Positions 6,157-12,173 of a stretch of 12,173 bases of DNA are shown one piece after another. The translations under genes and the position numbers were made by a program. A model generated the notes under the pieces. That model was not told the DNA's origin. It saw only the letters and a program-made list of their open reading frames with translations, and made no database searches. Position 1 is the first letter of the stretch, and every line of letters begins with the position of its first letter. The stretch lies in the NCBI GenBank assembly GCA_026388365.1, contig JAPLJW010000069.1, positions 1 to 12,173 on the forward strand, given 5' to 3'. The stretch comes from Deltaproteobacteria bacterium (GTDB lineage Bacteria > Desulfobacterota > Syntrophia > Syntrophales > UBA5619).

Positions 6157-7683
6157 GTGGAATTTTTAAGCAGCTTCTGGGGTAACGTGTCCCTCGGGTT
6201 CAGCGTGGCGGGGACGCCGTTTAATCTGATGCTCTGTTTCATCGGTGTTTTCCTGGGAACGCTGATCGGCGTTCTGCCGGGGATCGGTCCGATGACGGGC
6301 GTGGCGCTGTTGATACCGCTGACCTTCAGTCTGAAGCCGAGCTCAGCGATCATCCTGATGGCGGGGATCTATTACGGGGCGATGTACGGCGGATCGACGA
6401 CGTCGATTCTGGTGAACACCCCGGGCGAGTCTTCGAGCGTGGTGACGTGCCTGGACGGATACCAGATGGCAAAGAAGGGTCGGGCGGGTCAGGCGCTGGC
6501 GGCGGCGGCGATCGGTTCGTTCATCGCGGGCACCTTTGCAACCCTCATGCTGATGCTGTTCGGTCCTTGGGTAGCCGGGATCGCGCTCAAATTCGGCCCC
6601 CCGGAGTTTTTCTCCCTGATGTTGGCGGGGCTCACGGTCGTGACCAGTCTGGCGGGCAGGTCGCTGGTCAAGGCGCTGTTTGCGACGCTGTTCGGTCTGG
6701 CGATTGCGACCATGGGGATCGACAACCAGAGCGGGGTTCCCCGATTCGTGTTTAACAACCCCGAGCTGATGGACGGCCTCGAGTTTCTGGTGGTTGCGAT
6801 CGGTTTGTTCGCCCTGTGCGAGGTGTTTGTGAACATGGCGGACATGAAGGGGGCGGTCATGGAGAGGCTGAGCATCAAGGGGAGCCTCTGGATGAGCAAG
6901 GAGGACTGGAAACGCTTTTTCCCGTCGTGCATCCGCGGCACGCTCTCCGGTTTCTTCGTCGGCGGGATCGCTGGAGCCGGCGCGGCGGTGGCGAGCTTCG
7001 TATCTTACGGGCTGGAGAAGAAATCGAGCAAGCACCGCGACGAACTGGGTCATGGCGCGATCGAAGGGGTGACGGGTCCCGAATCGGCGAACAACGCCGC
7101 GGCGGGCGGTTCCCTGATCCACCTGCTGTGCCTGGGGATTCCGGGGAGCGGCACGACCGCCATCATGCTGGGCGCCCTGCTGATGATCGGCCTGCAACCG
7201 GGCCCGCTGCTCTTCGTCCAGCAGCCTGATTTTGTCTGGGGCCTGATCGCCAGCATGTATATCGGCAACGCGATGCTGCTGGTCTTGAACCTGCCGCTGG
7301 TGGGAATGTGGGTCAAGCTTCTTGACGTCCCGCTCTATCTTCTGATGGTGTTCATCATCATGTTTTCGTTTCTGGGGGTTTACACGGTCAACAACAGCGT
7401 TCAGGATCTGTTCCTGATGGTCGGATTCGGCGTAATCGGGTATCTGATGAAGCGTCTGGATATCCCCGCCGCACCCGTCATTCTCGGCATCGTTCTGGGC
7501 AAGCTGATGGAAGAGAAGATGCGGCAATCGTTGGTCATCTCCGACGGGAGCCTGATGATTTTCATCAACCGCCCGATTTCGCTCTTCCTGCTGTTTCTGG
7601 CGGTCGTGGCGATCACCAACCCCTACTGGAAACAGATCGGCCGCGGCGTTCGCCGGTTGTTCGGCGGGGCGCCCGCCACGTAG
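6157..7683 (+). CDS. tctA: Tripartite tricarboxylate transporter large membrane protein TctA
   Basis: Large channel subunit of the TTT transporter, 508 residues, full length, with 10 or more hydrophobic segments. Conserved TctA regions are present: GVLPGIGPMTGVALLIPLTF near residues 38-57, YYGAMYGGSTTSILVNTPGE at about 70-89, and the repeat-like second half with GPESANNAAAGGSLIHLLCL and GIPGSGTTAIMLGAL around 307-345. It would move a carboxylate delivered by TctC across the inner membrane, probably driven by an ion gradient, as in the family. The start is GTG 6157 with GAGGAGG (6144-6150) 6 nt upstream; the gap from tctB is 22 nt. No frameshift or missing motif is seen. A large minus-strand open frame over this gene is a coding shadow. 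Confidence 0.95.
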   Translation: MEFLSSFWGNVSLGFSVAGTPFNLMLCFIGVFLGTLIGVLPGIGPMTGVALLIPLTFSLKPSSAIILMAGIYYGAMYGGSTTSILVNTPGESSSVVTCLDGYQMAKKGRAGQALAAAAIGSFIAGTFATLMLMLFGPWVAGIALKFGPPEFFSLMLAGLTVVTSLAGRSLVKALFATLFGLAIATMGIDNQSGVPRFVFNNPELMDGLEFLVVAIGLFALCEVFVNMADMKGAVMERLSIKGSLWMSKEDWKRFFPSCIRGTLSGFFVGGIAGAGAAVASFVSYGLEKKSSKHRDELGHGAIEGVTGPESANNAAAGGSLIHLLCLGIPGSGTTAIMLGALLMIGLQPGPLLFVQQPDFVWGLIASMYIGNAMLLVLNLPLVGMWVKLLDVPLYLLMVFIIMFSFLGVYTVNNSVQDLFLMVGFGVIGYLMKRLDIPAAPVILGIVLGKLMEEKMRQSLVISDGSLMIFINRPISLFLLFLAVVAITNPYWKQIGRGVRRLFGGAPAT

Positions 7684-7752
7684 ATGAGCGAGCCCCTTTG
7701 ATCGGGAGCCTTATATCCATAGATTTCCAAAAACGATCAGGAGAGAACCCAT

Positions 7753-8049
7753 ATGACAGAGCCCCGAACCGCGAGAATTCATCGTGAGTCCAAAGCCGGT
7801 CTCGACGAAAGGGGTGATGTCCTCGTTTGCCTTTCACCGGCAGAGGAGAACAGCGGCGTTCAAATCGATATTGAAAGCACCCTCATGTCTATGTTTGGCG
7901 ACCAGATCCGCGCATCGGCTTTGGGGGTCATCGAAGGATACGGTCTTAAAGATCTGAAGCTGACGATTCGTGACCAGGGCGCTCTGGATTATGCGATCCG
8001 GGCCAGGGTTCAAACCGCCGTCGAGAGGGCTGTAAAGGAGGGCGAATAG
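7753..8049 (+). CDS. citD: Citrate lyase acyl carrier protein (gamma subunit) CitD
   Basis: Small carrier subunit, 98 residues, as usual for CitD, which tethers the acetyl/citryl thioester between CitF and CitE. Family features: AG-x-x-E-x-GDVLV at residues 15-25, the middle FGDQIRASALGVIEGYGLKD and the C-terminal GALDYAIRARVQTAVERA, matching the GALD-RAR pattern of known CitD. The odd point is residue 20, arginine (codon AGG, 7810-7812), where my recollection of the family has the serine that carries the phosphoribosyl-dephospho-CoA group (E. coli AGTLESGDV, here AGLDERGDV). The nearest serine is S13. The N-terminus is a few residues longer than in E. coli. ATG 7753 is supported by AGGAGAG about 7 nt upstream. 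It follows tctA after 69 nt and its stop overlaps the citE start by 1 nt. If it is not a functional carrier it may be a structural subunit only. Confidence 0.88.
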   Translation: MTEPRTARIHRESKAGLDERGDVLVCLSPAEENSGVQIDIESTLMSMFGDQIRASALGVIEGYGLKDLKLTIRDQGALDYAIRARVQTAVERAVKEGE

Positions 8050-8924
8050 TGGCAAGACTTCGCCGCTCGCGCATCTATCTGCCGGGCAACCGACCCCGGA
8101 TGATTCAAAAAGGTCCTTTGCTGGGGACCGATGCGGTGATTCTTGACCTGGAAGACTCGGTGACCCCGGAAGAAAAGGATGCGGCGCGGTTCCTGGTGAC
8201 CCATGCGATAAAAGCCCTGAACTTCGGAGAGACCGAGGTTATGGTGAGAATCAATCCCCTGAGCACCTGCGGGCTGGAAGATCTCGCAGCCGTGCTTCCG
8301 GCAGGACCGGATGCGATCGTCGTCCCCAAATCTGAAAACCGTCAGGGTGTCCAGGCTGTGGAAAAGGCGATTCTCCAAAGCAACTTATCCAAGAGGGTGG
8401 CGATCCTGCCGCTGATCGAATCGGCGAAGGGCATTCTCAATGCCTATGAAATAGCCGGCGCTTCGCCCCTGATTGAGGCGATCACCTTTGGCGGTGAGGA
8501 TTTCACCCAGGATATCGGGGCGACTCGCACCCGGGAAGGACGGGAGATTTTTTTGGGGCGCAGCATGCTTGTCATTGCCGCCAAGGCGGCGGGGGTGCAG
8601 GCCCTCGATACGGTTTTTTCGGATTTCAACGATGAAGAAGGGTTGCGCAATGATACCCTGGCCATCAAGCAGATGGGGTTTGACGGCCGTGCGGCGATTC
8701 ACCCGTCCCAGATTGAAATCATTCATGAGATATTTACCCCCACGGAAGCGGAGATCCAGCATGCGGTCAACGTGATCCGGGCTTCGGAAATCGCCCGCGG
8801 CAAAGGCAGCGGCGTGGCCGTCGTCAAAGGGAAAATGATCGACAAGCCGATCATCGAAAGAGCCGAGAAGATCATCCGCATTGCCGAGCGGTTGGACCTG
8901 TCGATCCCTGCCCCCGAAGGTTGA
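8049..8924 (+). CDS. citE: Citrate lyase beta subunit CitE (citryl-ACP/citryl-CoA lyase)
   Basis: Cytoplasmic lyase of the HpcH/HpaI aldolase (CitE) family, 291 residues, full length. In citrate lyase this subunit splits the citryl thioester into oxaloacetate and an acetyl thioester. Visible motifs: SRIYLPGNRPRM at 7-18, LDLEDSV at 32-38, VRINPL with R67, PLIESAKGILNA with the metal-ligand glutamate E124, GGEDFTQDIGATRT with metal ligand D151, and AAIHPSQI at 215-222. These are the substrate and Mg2+ binding parts of CitE. The start is GTG 8049, overlapping the citD TAG by one base; the GGAG before the citD stop serves as ribosome site, so translation is coupled. Related single enzymes cleave malyl- or citramalyl-CoA, but the citD and citF neighbours favour citrate lyase. 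Confidence 0.93.
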   Translation: MARLRRSRIYLPGNRPRMIQKGPLLGTDAVILDLEDSVTPEEKDAARFLVTHAIKALNFGETEVMVRINPLSTCGLEDLAAVLPAGPDAIVVPKSENRQGVQAVEKAILQSNLSKRVAILPLIESAKGILNAYEIAGASPLIEAITFGGEDFTQDIGATRTREGREIFLGRSMLVIAAKAAGVQALDTVFSDFNDEEGLRNDTLAIKQMGFDGRAAIHPSQIEIIHEIFTPTEAEIQHAVNVIRASEIARGKGSGVAVVKGKMIDKPIIERAEKIIRIAERLDLSIPAPEG

Positions 8925-8936
8925 GGAGACAAACGT

Positions 8937-10511
8937 ATGTCGGAGGCGCATAGTGTGGTCAATGCCGTCGGCCGGAAAGTGCCCCTGGAAATCGACGGCA
9001 GGTGTTACCGTCCCTATGCCGGAGCATTTGCCGAACCTCCCAAAGAGGATAAGCGACGCGTCGGGCCGCGGCTCGGCACCATATTGCATCCCGGCGACGA
9101 CTGCATGGTCGCCTCCCTTCGGGAAGCCATCGAGCGAATCGAACTCCGGGACGGTATGACCGTATCCTTTCACCACCATTTCCGGGAGGGAGACAAGGTG
9201 CTCAATATGGTCATGGCGGAAATTGCCGCCATGGGGTTCAGGAACATGACGATCGCACCGTCCTCGCTGTATTCATGCCATGAACCCCTGATCGATCATA
9301 TCAAAAACGGTGTGGTTTCCTGCATCGAGGGAGGGAGCGCCCGGGGAAAAGTGGGACGGGCCGTCTCCCGGGGGTTGATGGACCGTCCCATGGTCATTCG
9401 CTCGCACGGCGGACGGGTGCGCGCGATCGAACGGGGAGATCTGCACATCGATGCGGCCTTTATCGGCGCGCCCTGCGCCGACACCATCGGAAACTGCAAC
9501 GGCGTCAAGGGGCCCTCGGCCTGCGGGCCGCTTTCCTATGCCCTGGCAGACGCCATCTACAGTGAAAAAACGGTCGCTGTTACGGATTACATGGAAGAGA
9601 CCCCCGTCATCCCCATCAGCATCTCCCAGGAGTTCGTGGGGACGGTCGTCCAGGTCGACAATATCGGCGATCCGTCCAAAATCGTGTCCAATACCCTGCG
9701 CCTGACCCGGGACACGGTCAATCTCAATATCGCCAAGAATGCGGTGCGCGTCATAGAAGCCTCGGAAATGTTTCGCAATGGGATTCGCTTTCAAACCGGC
9801 GCCGGCGGGATTTCCCTGGCCGTGACCCAATTCCTGGGCGAACGCATGAAAAAGCGGGGCATCGTCGGCAGCTTCGGCATGGGAGGCACCACGGAGAGCA
9901 TGGTCAAGCTGCTTGAAGAGGGGATCATCCATAAGATTTTGACCATCCAGGCTTTCGATCAGTACGCGATTCGATCGCTTCTGAAGGATGTCAACCACAT
10001 CGAGGTCGGCGCGGGTTTCTATGCCAACCCCCATAACCGCGGTACGGCGGTCAATCTGCTGGACGTCGTCGTTCTGGGCGCCACGGAAATTGATGTCCAC
10101 TTCAACGTCAACGTCAACACCCACTCGGACGGGATTCTCCAGTATCCCACGGGGGGGCATTCGGATACGGCGGCGGGTGCGAAACTCACCATCATTACCA
10201 CCCCTCTTATTCGGGGACGCATTCCCGTTGTCGTGGACGATGTGATCGTGGTTTCCACCCCCGGAGAATCCGTCGATGTCCTTGTGACCGATTACGGAAT
10301 CTCCGTGAATCCCCGACGGCAGGACCTGATCGAGCAGCTTCAAGCGGCAAGAGTTCATCTGAAAACGATTGAGGAACTGCGGGATCTGGCTTACAGCATT
10401 ACCGGAAAGCCCAGAAAACCCGATTTTACGGATAAGATCGTGGCCCTGATCGAGTATCGGGATGGAACGCTGATCGACGTGCTGAGGGAGGTAGCGTCTT
10501 ACAGGTCGTAG
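8937..10511 (+). CDS. citF: Citrate lyase alpha subunit CitF (citrate:acetyl-ACP/CoA transferase)
   Basis: Transferase subunit of citrate lyase, 524 residues, close to the roughly 510 of E. coli CitF. It exchanges the acetyl group on the carrier for citrate, making the citryl thioester cleaved by CitE. Family regions: FHHHFREGD at about 79-87, GFRNMTIAPSSL, GGSARGKVGRAVSRG near 131-145, PACADTIGN-type segment GAPCADTIGNCNG, FQTGAGGISLAVTQFLGERM near 288-307, SFGMGGTT, and the strongly conserved tail TGGHSDTAAGAKLTIITTPL with STPGESVDVLVTDYGISVNP. Start ATG 8937 is 8 nt after GAGGAG, which overlaps the citE stop. Last gene of the operon: its 3' end overlaps the converging zinc-ribbon gene by 13 nt. 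No citC, citX or citG follows, so cofactor synthesis and acetylation would have to be encoded elsewhere. Confidence 0.95.
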   Translation: MSEAHSVVNAVGRKVPLEIDGRCYRPYAGAFAEPPKEDKRRVGPRLGTILHPGDDCMVASLREAIERIELRDGMTVSFHHHFREGDKVLNMVMAEIAAMGFRNMTIAPSSLYSCHEPLIDHIKNGVVSCIEGGSARGKVGRAVSRGLMDRPMVIRSHGGRVRAIERGDLHIDAAFIGAPCADTIGNCNGVKGPSACGPLSYALADAIYSEKTVAVTDYMEETPVIPISISQEFVGTVVQVDNIGDPSKIVSNTLRLTRDTVNLNIAKNAVRVIEASEMFRNGIRFQTGAGGISLAVTQFLGERMKKRGIVGSFGMGGTTESMVKLLEEGIIHKILTIQAFDQYAIRSLLKDVNHIEVGAGFYANPHNRGTAVNLLDVVVLGATEIDVHFNVNVNTHSDGILQYPTGGHSDTAAGAKLTIITTPLIRGRIPVVVDDVIVVSTPGESVDVLVTDYGISVNPRRQDLIEQLQAARVHLKTIEELRDLAYSITGKPRKPDFTDKIVALIEYRDGTLIDVLREVASYRS

Positions 10512-10987
10512 AGGGTGTCGTCCACGCGGGGCTTGTGTTTCCGGCTCCCCCTTTTCCCTTTTCCCCCGGTGATAAAAGGCTCCTCCCCCTCGAGCAGGTC
10601 GCCCATCTCCGCCTCGATCCGATCGGGGTCTTCCCCCTTTTCCAGACGGTTCAGGGCCTCTTCCATGCCGGAGCCGAGGGAGAGTCCGGTCGCATCGGTC
10701 AGCTTCCGCATGAGTTGTGCGGCCTGACGCGGGTCATCCTCGCTGATCTTTTCCGCCTCCCCGGCAAGCATCGCCATCGCCTTCTCCATCTTCGCCTCGT
10801 CGATGGGGGGCATGTCGTCACCGCCCGGTTCCTCTTTTCCCCGGGAGCCCTTGGCGAAGATTGACATCTGCCGTTTCAGGGGGCGCCGGCACCTCGGGCA
10901 GGCGGGGATCTTCGCCGTGTTCACCCCCCGGGAAAAAAAACTGAAAACGGTATTGCAGGGTGCGCAATAGAATTCGTAGATGGGCAT
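10499..10987 (-). CDS. FmdB-family zinc-ribbon protein
   Basis: Protein of 162 residues with an N-terminal FmdB/CxxC_CxxC-type zinc ribbon: MPIYEFYCAPC with C8 and C11, then CPRC with C30 and C33, ending near residue 42. The remainder is an acidic, helical, charged tail (around 60-135) with a basic patch near the end (GKGKRGSRKHK). Proteins of this kind are common and small; the FmdB name comes from a putative regulator in methylotrophs, and the actual role is unknown. Start ATG 10987 follows an AGGAGAAGGG stretch on the minus strand (about 10997-11006). Its last codons overlap the end of citF in the opposite direction, so the two transcripts converge and read into each other; I see no terminator in the overlap. 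It has no obvious functional link to citrate use. Confidence 0.88.
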   Translation of the reverse strand: MPIYEFYCAPCNTVFSFFSRGVNTAKIPACPRCRRPLKRQMSIFAKGSRGKEEPGGDDMPPIDEAKMEKAMAMLAGEAEKISEDDPRQAAQLMRKLTDATGLSLGSGMEEALNRLEKGEDPDRIEAEMGDLLEGEEPFITGGKGKRGSRKHKPRVDDTLYDL

Positions 10988-11180
10988 GGCTTCTTTCCCT
11001 TCTCCTGTTCATGAAAACATTATCGTCGTATGAAATCATTGACCCGGGATGATGATAAAGTAGCAAATCGGGAGGGCGACATCAAGAAAAACTTCCCGTC
11101 GCGGGCGAGACTCCTCCATGTCCCGTCCGACGAATGCGTTTAAATTTTACAGATATTCGGTAACTTAGAAAGCAAATGCC

Positions 11181-11209
11181 TTGACAAATTTCCTTTTGGG
11201 GCGTATGGA
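11181..11209 (+). promoter_or_regulatory. Sigma70-type promoter of the DEAD-box helicase gene
   Basis: A perfect TTGACA (11181-11186), 17 bp, then TATGGA (11204-11209), with an AT-rich stretch upstream. Transcription would start near 11217, giving a leader of about 100 nt. The -10 context CGTATGG is the same as in the tctC promoter. Confidence 0.65.
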
Positions 11210-11251
11210 TATCTCAAAATCGTACAGGAAAGCGTTGCATCCCTCCCGGCC

Positions 11252-11266
11252 AGGGTGTCTCACCCT
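11252..11266 (+). repeat. Perfect hairpin in the helicase leader
   Basis: AGGGTG (11252-11257), a TCT loop and CACCCT (11261-11266) form a perfect 6-bp stem. No T-run follows, so it is not an intrinsic terminator. It sits mid-leader, about 50 nt before the ATG, and may be a transcript-stability or regulatory element. Confidence 0.45.
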
Positions 11267-11315
11267 AGAGCCGCTTACGGAAGATCAGCCCCCTGTCCAT
11301 CGAAAGAGAGGAATC

Positions 11316-12173
11316 ATGCAAGAGGACCTTATGGAGAACGGCCCCGTGGCCGATGTGGAACCGCAGCCGGTAAAGGCGGAGGGCCGTCCGCAGGAGGCCG
11401 GCGGGGAACGGGTTGTCGAACCGGAGAATGCGCTGCCGGAGGTGACCCTCGAGGAACTTCCCGAACTGCCCCGCGCGGCGTGCGCCAAGGCAGGCTGGGC
11501 GAAACTGCTTCCGGTCCAGGCCCGGGCGATCCCCTATATTCTGGCCGGACGGAACCTGATGGTCCAGTCGCAGACGGGAAGCGGCAAGACGGGGGCCTTC
11601 CTGCTGCCGATCCTGCAGCGGATCGATCTGGCGAGAAAGGGCTGCCAGGCCCTCGTCCTTGTCCCCACCCGGGAGCTTGCCGCTCAGGTCTCCCGTGAGG
11701 CGGAGCTCCTGGGCGGCGAACTGGGGCTGCGGACCGCCGTTGTTTACGGCGGCGTGAAATACGGCCCGCAGCTGGACGCCTTCCGCGGGGGGGCGCAACT
11801 GGTCGTGGGGACGCCGGGGCGCATCCTCGACCATCTTCTGAAGGGAACCCTGATCCTCGATGATCTGAAAATATTCGTCTTTGACGAGGCGGACCGGATG
11901 CTCTCGATGGGGTTCTACCCCGACATGAAACGGGTCCAGCAGTTCCTACCCCAGAGGCCGATCAACGGCTACATGTTCTCCGCGACCATTCCCTCCTTCG
12001 TGATCCGCCTCGCCGCAGAGTTCCTCCGCAAGCCCGAGTTCCTCAGCCTGAGCCGGGACCACATCCATGTGTCCGAAACGGATCACATCTACTACGTCGT
12101 TCCGGGGATGCAGCGGGAGCGCTCGCTCGTCCGGATCATCGAGATGGAGAACCCCCTTTCGGCGATCATCTTC
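11316..12173 (+). CDS. DEAD-box ATP-dependent RNA helicase (N-terminal part, runs off the window)
   Basis: The frame is open from ATG 11316 to the window end (286 codons, no stop). It encodes the first RecA-like domain of a DEAD-box helicase, which unwinds RNA in ribosome assembly, mRNA decay or cold adaptation. Motifs in order: Q motif glutamine Q68 (LLPVQARAIP), motif I SQTGSGKT at 85-92, Ia PTRELA at 117-122, GG at 145-146, Ib TPGR at 166-169, motif II DEAD at 190-193, motif III SAT at 222-224. The sequence ends just as domain 2 begins (SAIIF, before motif IV). The first 40 or so residues are an acidic, Pro/Glu-rich extension lacking family motifs. GAGAGG lies a few nt before ATG 11316; ATG 11331 is a possible alternative. 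It resembles RhlE/DeaD-type proteins, but the subfamily depends on the missing C-terminus. Confidence 0.93.
   Translation, partial: MQEDLMENGPVADVEPQPVKAEGRPQEAGGERVVEPENALPEVTLEELPELPRAACAKAGWAKLLPVQARAIPYILAGRNLMVQSQTGSGKTGAFLLPILQRIDLARKGCQALVLVPTRELAAQVSREAELLGGELGLRTAVVYGGVKYGPQLDAFRGGAQLVVGTPGRILDHLLKGTLILDDLKIFVFDEADRMLSMGFYPDMKRVQQFLPQRPINGYMFSATIPSFVIRLAAEFLRKPEFLSLSRDHIHVSETDHIYYVVPGMQRERSLVRIIEMENPLSAIIF

Larger units (their letters stand above)
10988..11315. other. Divergent intergenic region between the zinc-ribbon gene and the helicase
   Basis: No supported coding frame. The left edge holds the minus-strand ribosome site of the zinc-ribbon gene; a GATAAT on the minus strand (11019-11024) could be a -10 but lacks a recognisable -35. 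The middle is AT-rich (11138-11180). The right part has the helicase promoter (11181-11209) and a roughly 100-nt leader with one hairpin. Confidence 0.55.

Noticed and set aside
6343..7527. A 394-codon minus-strand open frame opposite tctA.
   Set aside because: The plus-strand TctA is complete and conserved; the minus-strand product is Gln/His/Arg-rich with no membrane segment or motif, so it is a shadow.
9273..10358. A 361-codon minus-strand open frame opposite citF.
   Set aside because: citF carries clear family regions throughout; the reverse product is Asp/Gly/His-rich and motif-free.
11255..11698. A 147-codon plus-strand frame overlapping the helicase start.
   Set aside because: The DEAD-box motifs are in another frame that is open to the window end; this one is Gly/Arg-rich and motif-free.
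1..12173. CRISPR array, tRNA, rRNA, transposase or attachment site.
   Set aside because: I saw no spaced direct repeats, cloverleaf-like sequence, rRNA signature, transposase frame or flanking duplications. A defence or mobile system is not supported here.

Overview
The window is a 12.2 kb piece of a bacterial chromosome, fairly GC-rich and densely coding. It carries no rRNA, tRNA, CRISPR array or insertion sequence that I can see. Gene content suits an anaerobic or facultative Gram-negative bacterium: a tripartite tricarboxylate transporter with a periplasmic binding protein, a citrate lyase set, an FmdB-type zinc ribbon and a DppDF-type peptide transporter. A member of the Desulfobacterota (delta-proteobacterial, Syntrophales-like) is my guess from overall flavour only; nothing in the window proves it.

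Layout. (1) 1-2205, plus strand: the 3' end of a dipeptide/oligopeptide ABC transporter operon, with the tail of a DppC-type permease followed by the two ATPases DppD and DppF. (2) 2206-2558: a non-coding spacer with a weak terminator-like hairpin and a good sigma70-type promoter (TTGGAC, 18 bp, TATAAT). (3) 2559-4169: a two-gene unit, a metallo-beta-lactamase-fold hydrolase broken by a +1 frameshift near 2978-2987, then a HAD-family phosphatase overlapping it by 4 nt. (4) 4170-4472: a spacer with a possible small ORF or gene remnant on the minus strand and a strong promoter (TTGACA, 17 bp, TATGGT). (5) 4473-10511: a six-gene plus-strand unit tctC-tctB-tctA-citD-citE-citF, apparently driven from that promoter. 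(6) 10499-10987, minus strand: an FmdB-type zinc-ribbon protein converging on citF with a 13-nt coding overlap. (7) 10988-11315: a spacer with a third promoter (TTGACA, 17 bp, TATGGA) and a leader hairpin. (8) 11316 to the window end: the N-terminal 286 codons of a DEAD-box RNA helicase.

How the genes work together. The central unit reads as a citrate (or related tricarboxylate) uptake-and-cleavage operon. TctC would bind the substrate in the periplasm, TctA and TctB would carry it across the membrane, and CitF and CitE with the carrier protein CitD would cleave it to acetate and oxaloacetate. Genes that normally mature citrate lyase (citC, citX, citG) are absent from the window. The CitD protein also appears to have arginine where the family's prosthetic-group serine should be. 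The lyase may therefore work without a classical carrier-bound cofactor, or be inactive, or the base may be an error. The other two points worth a second look are the frameshift in the metallo-hydrolase, whose context (AGGG upstream, then GTT TGA C) resembles the RF2 (prfB) programmed frameshift site, and the structured 156-nt spacer between tctC and tctB.
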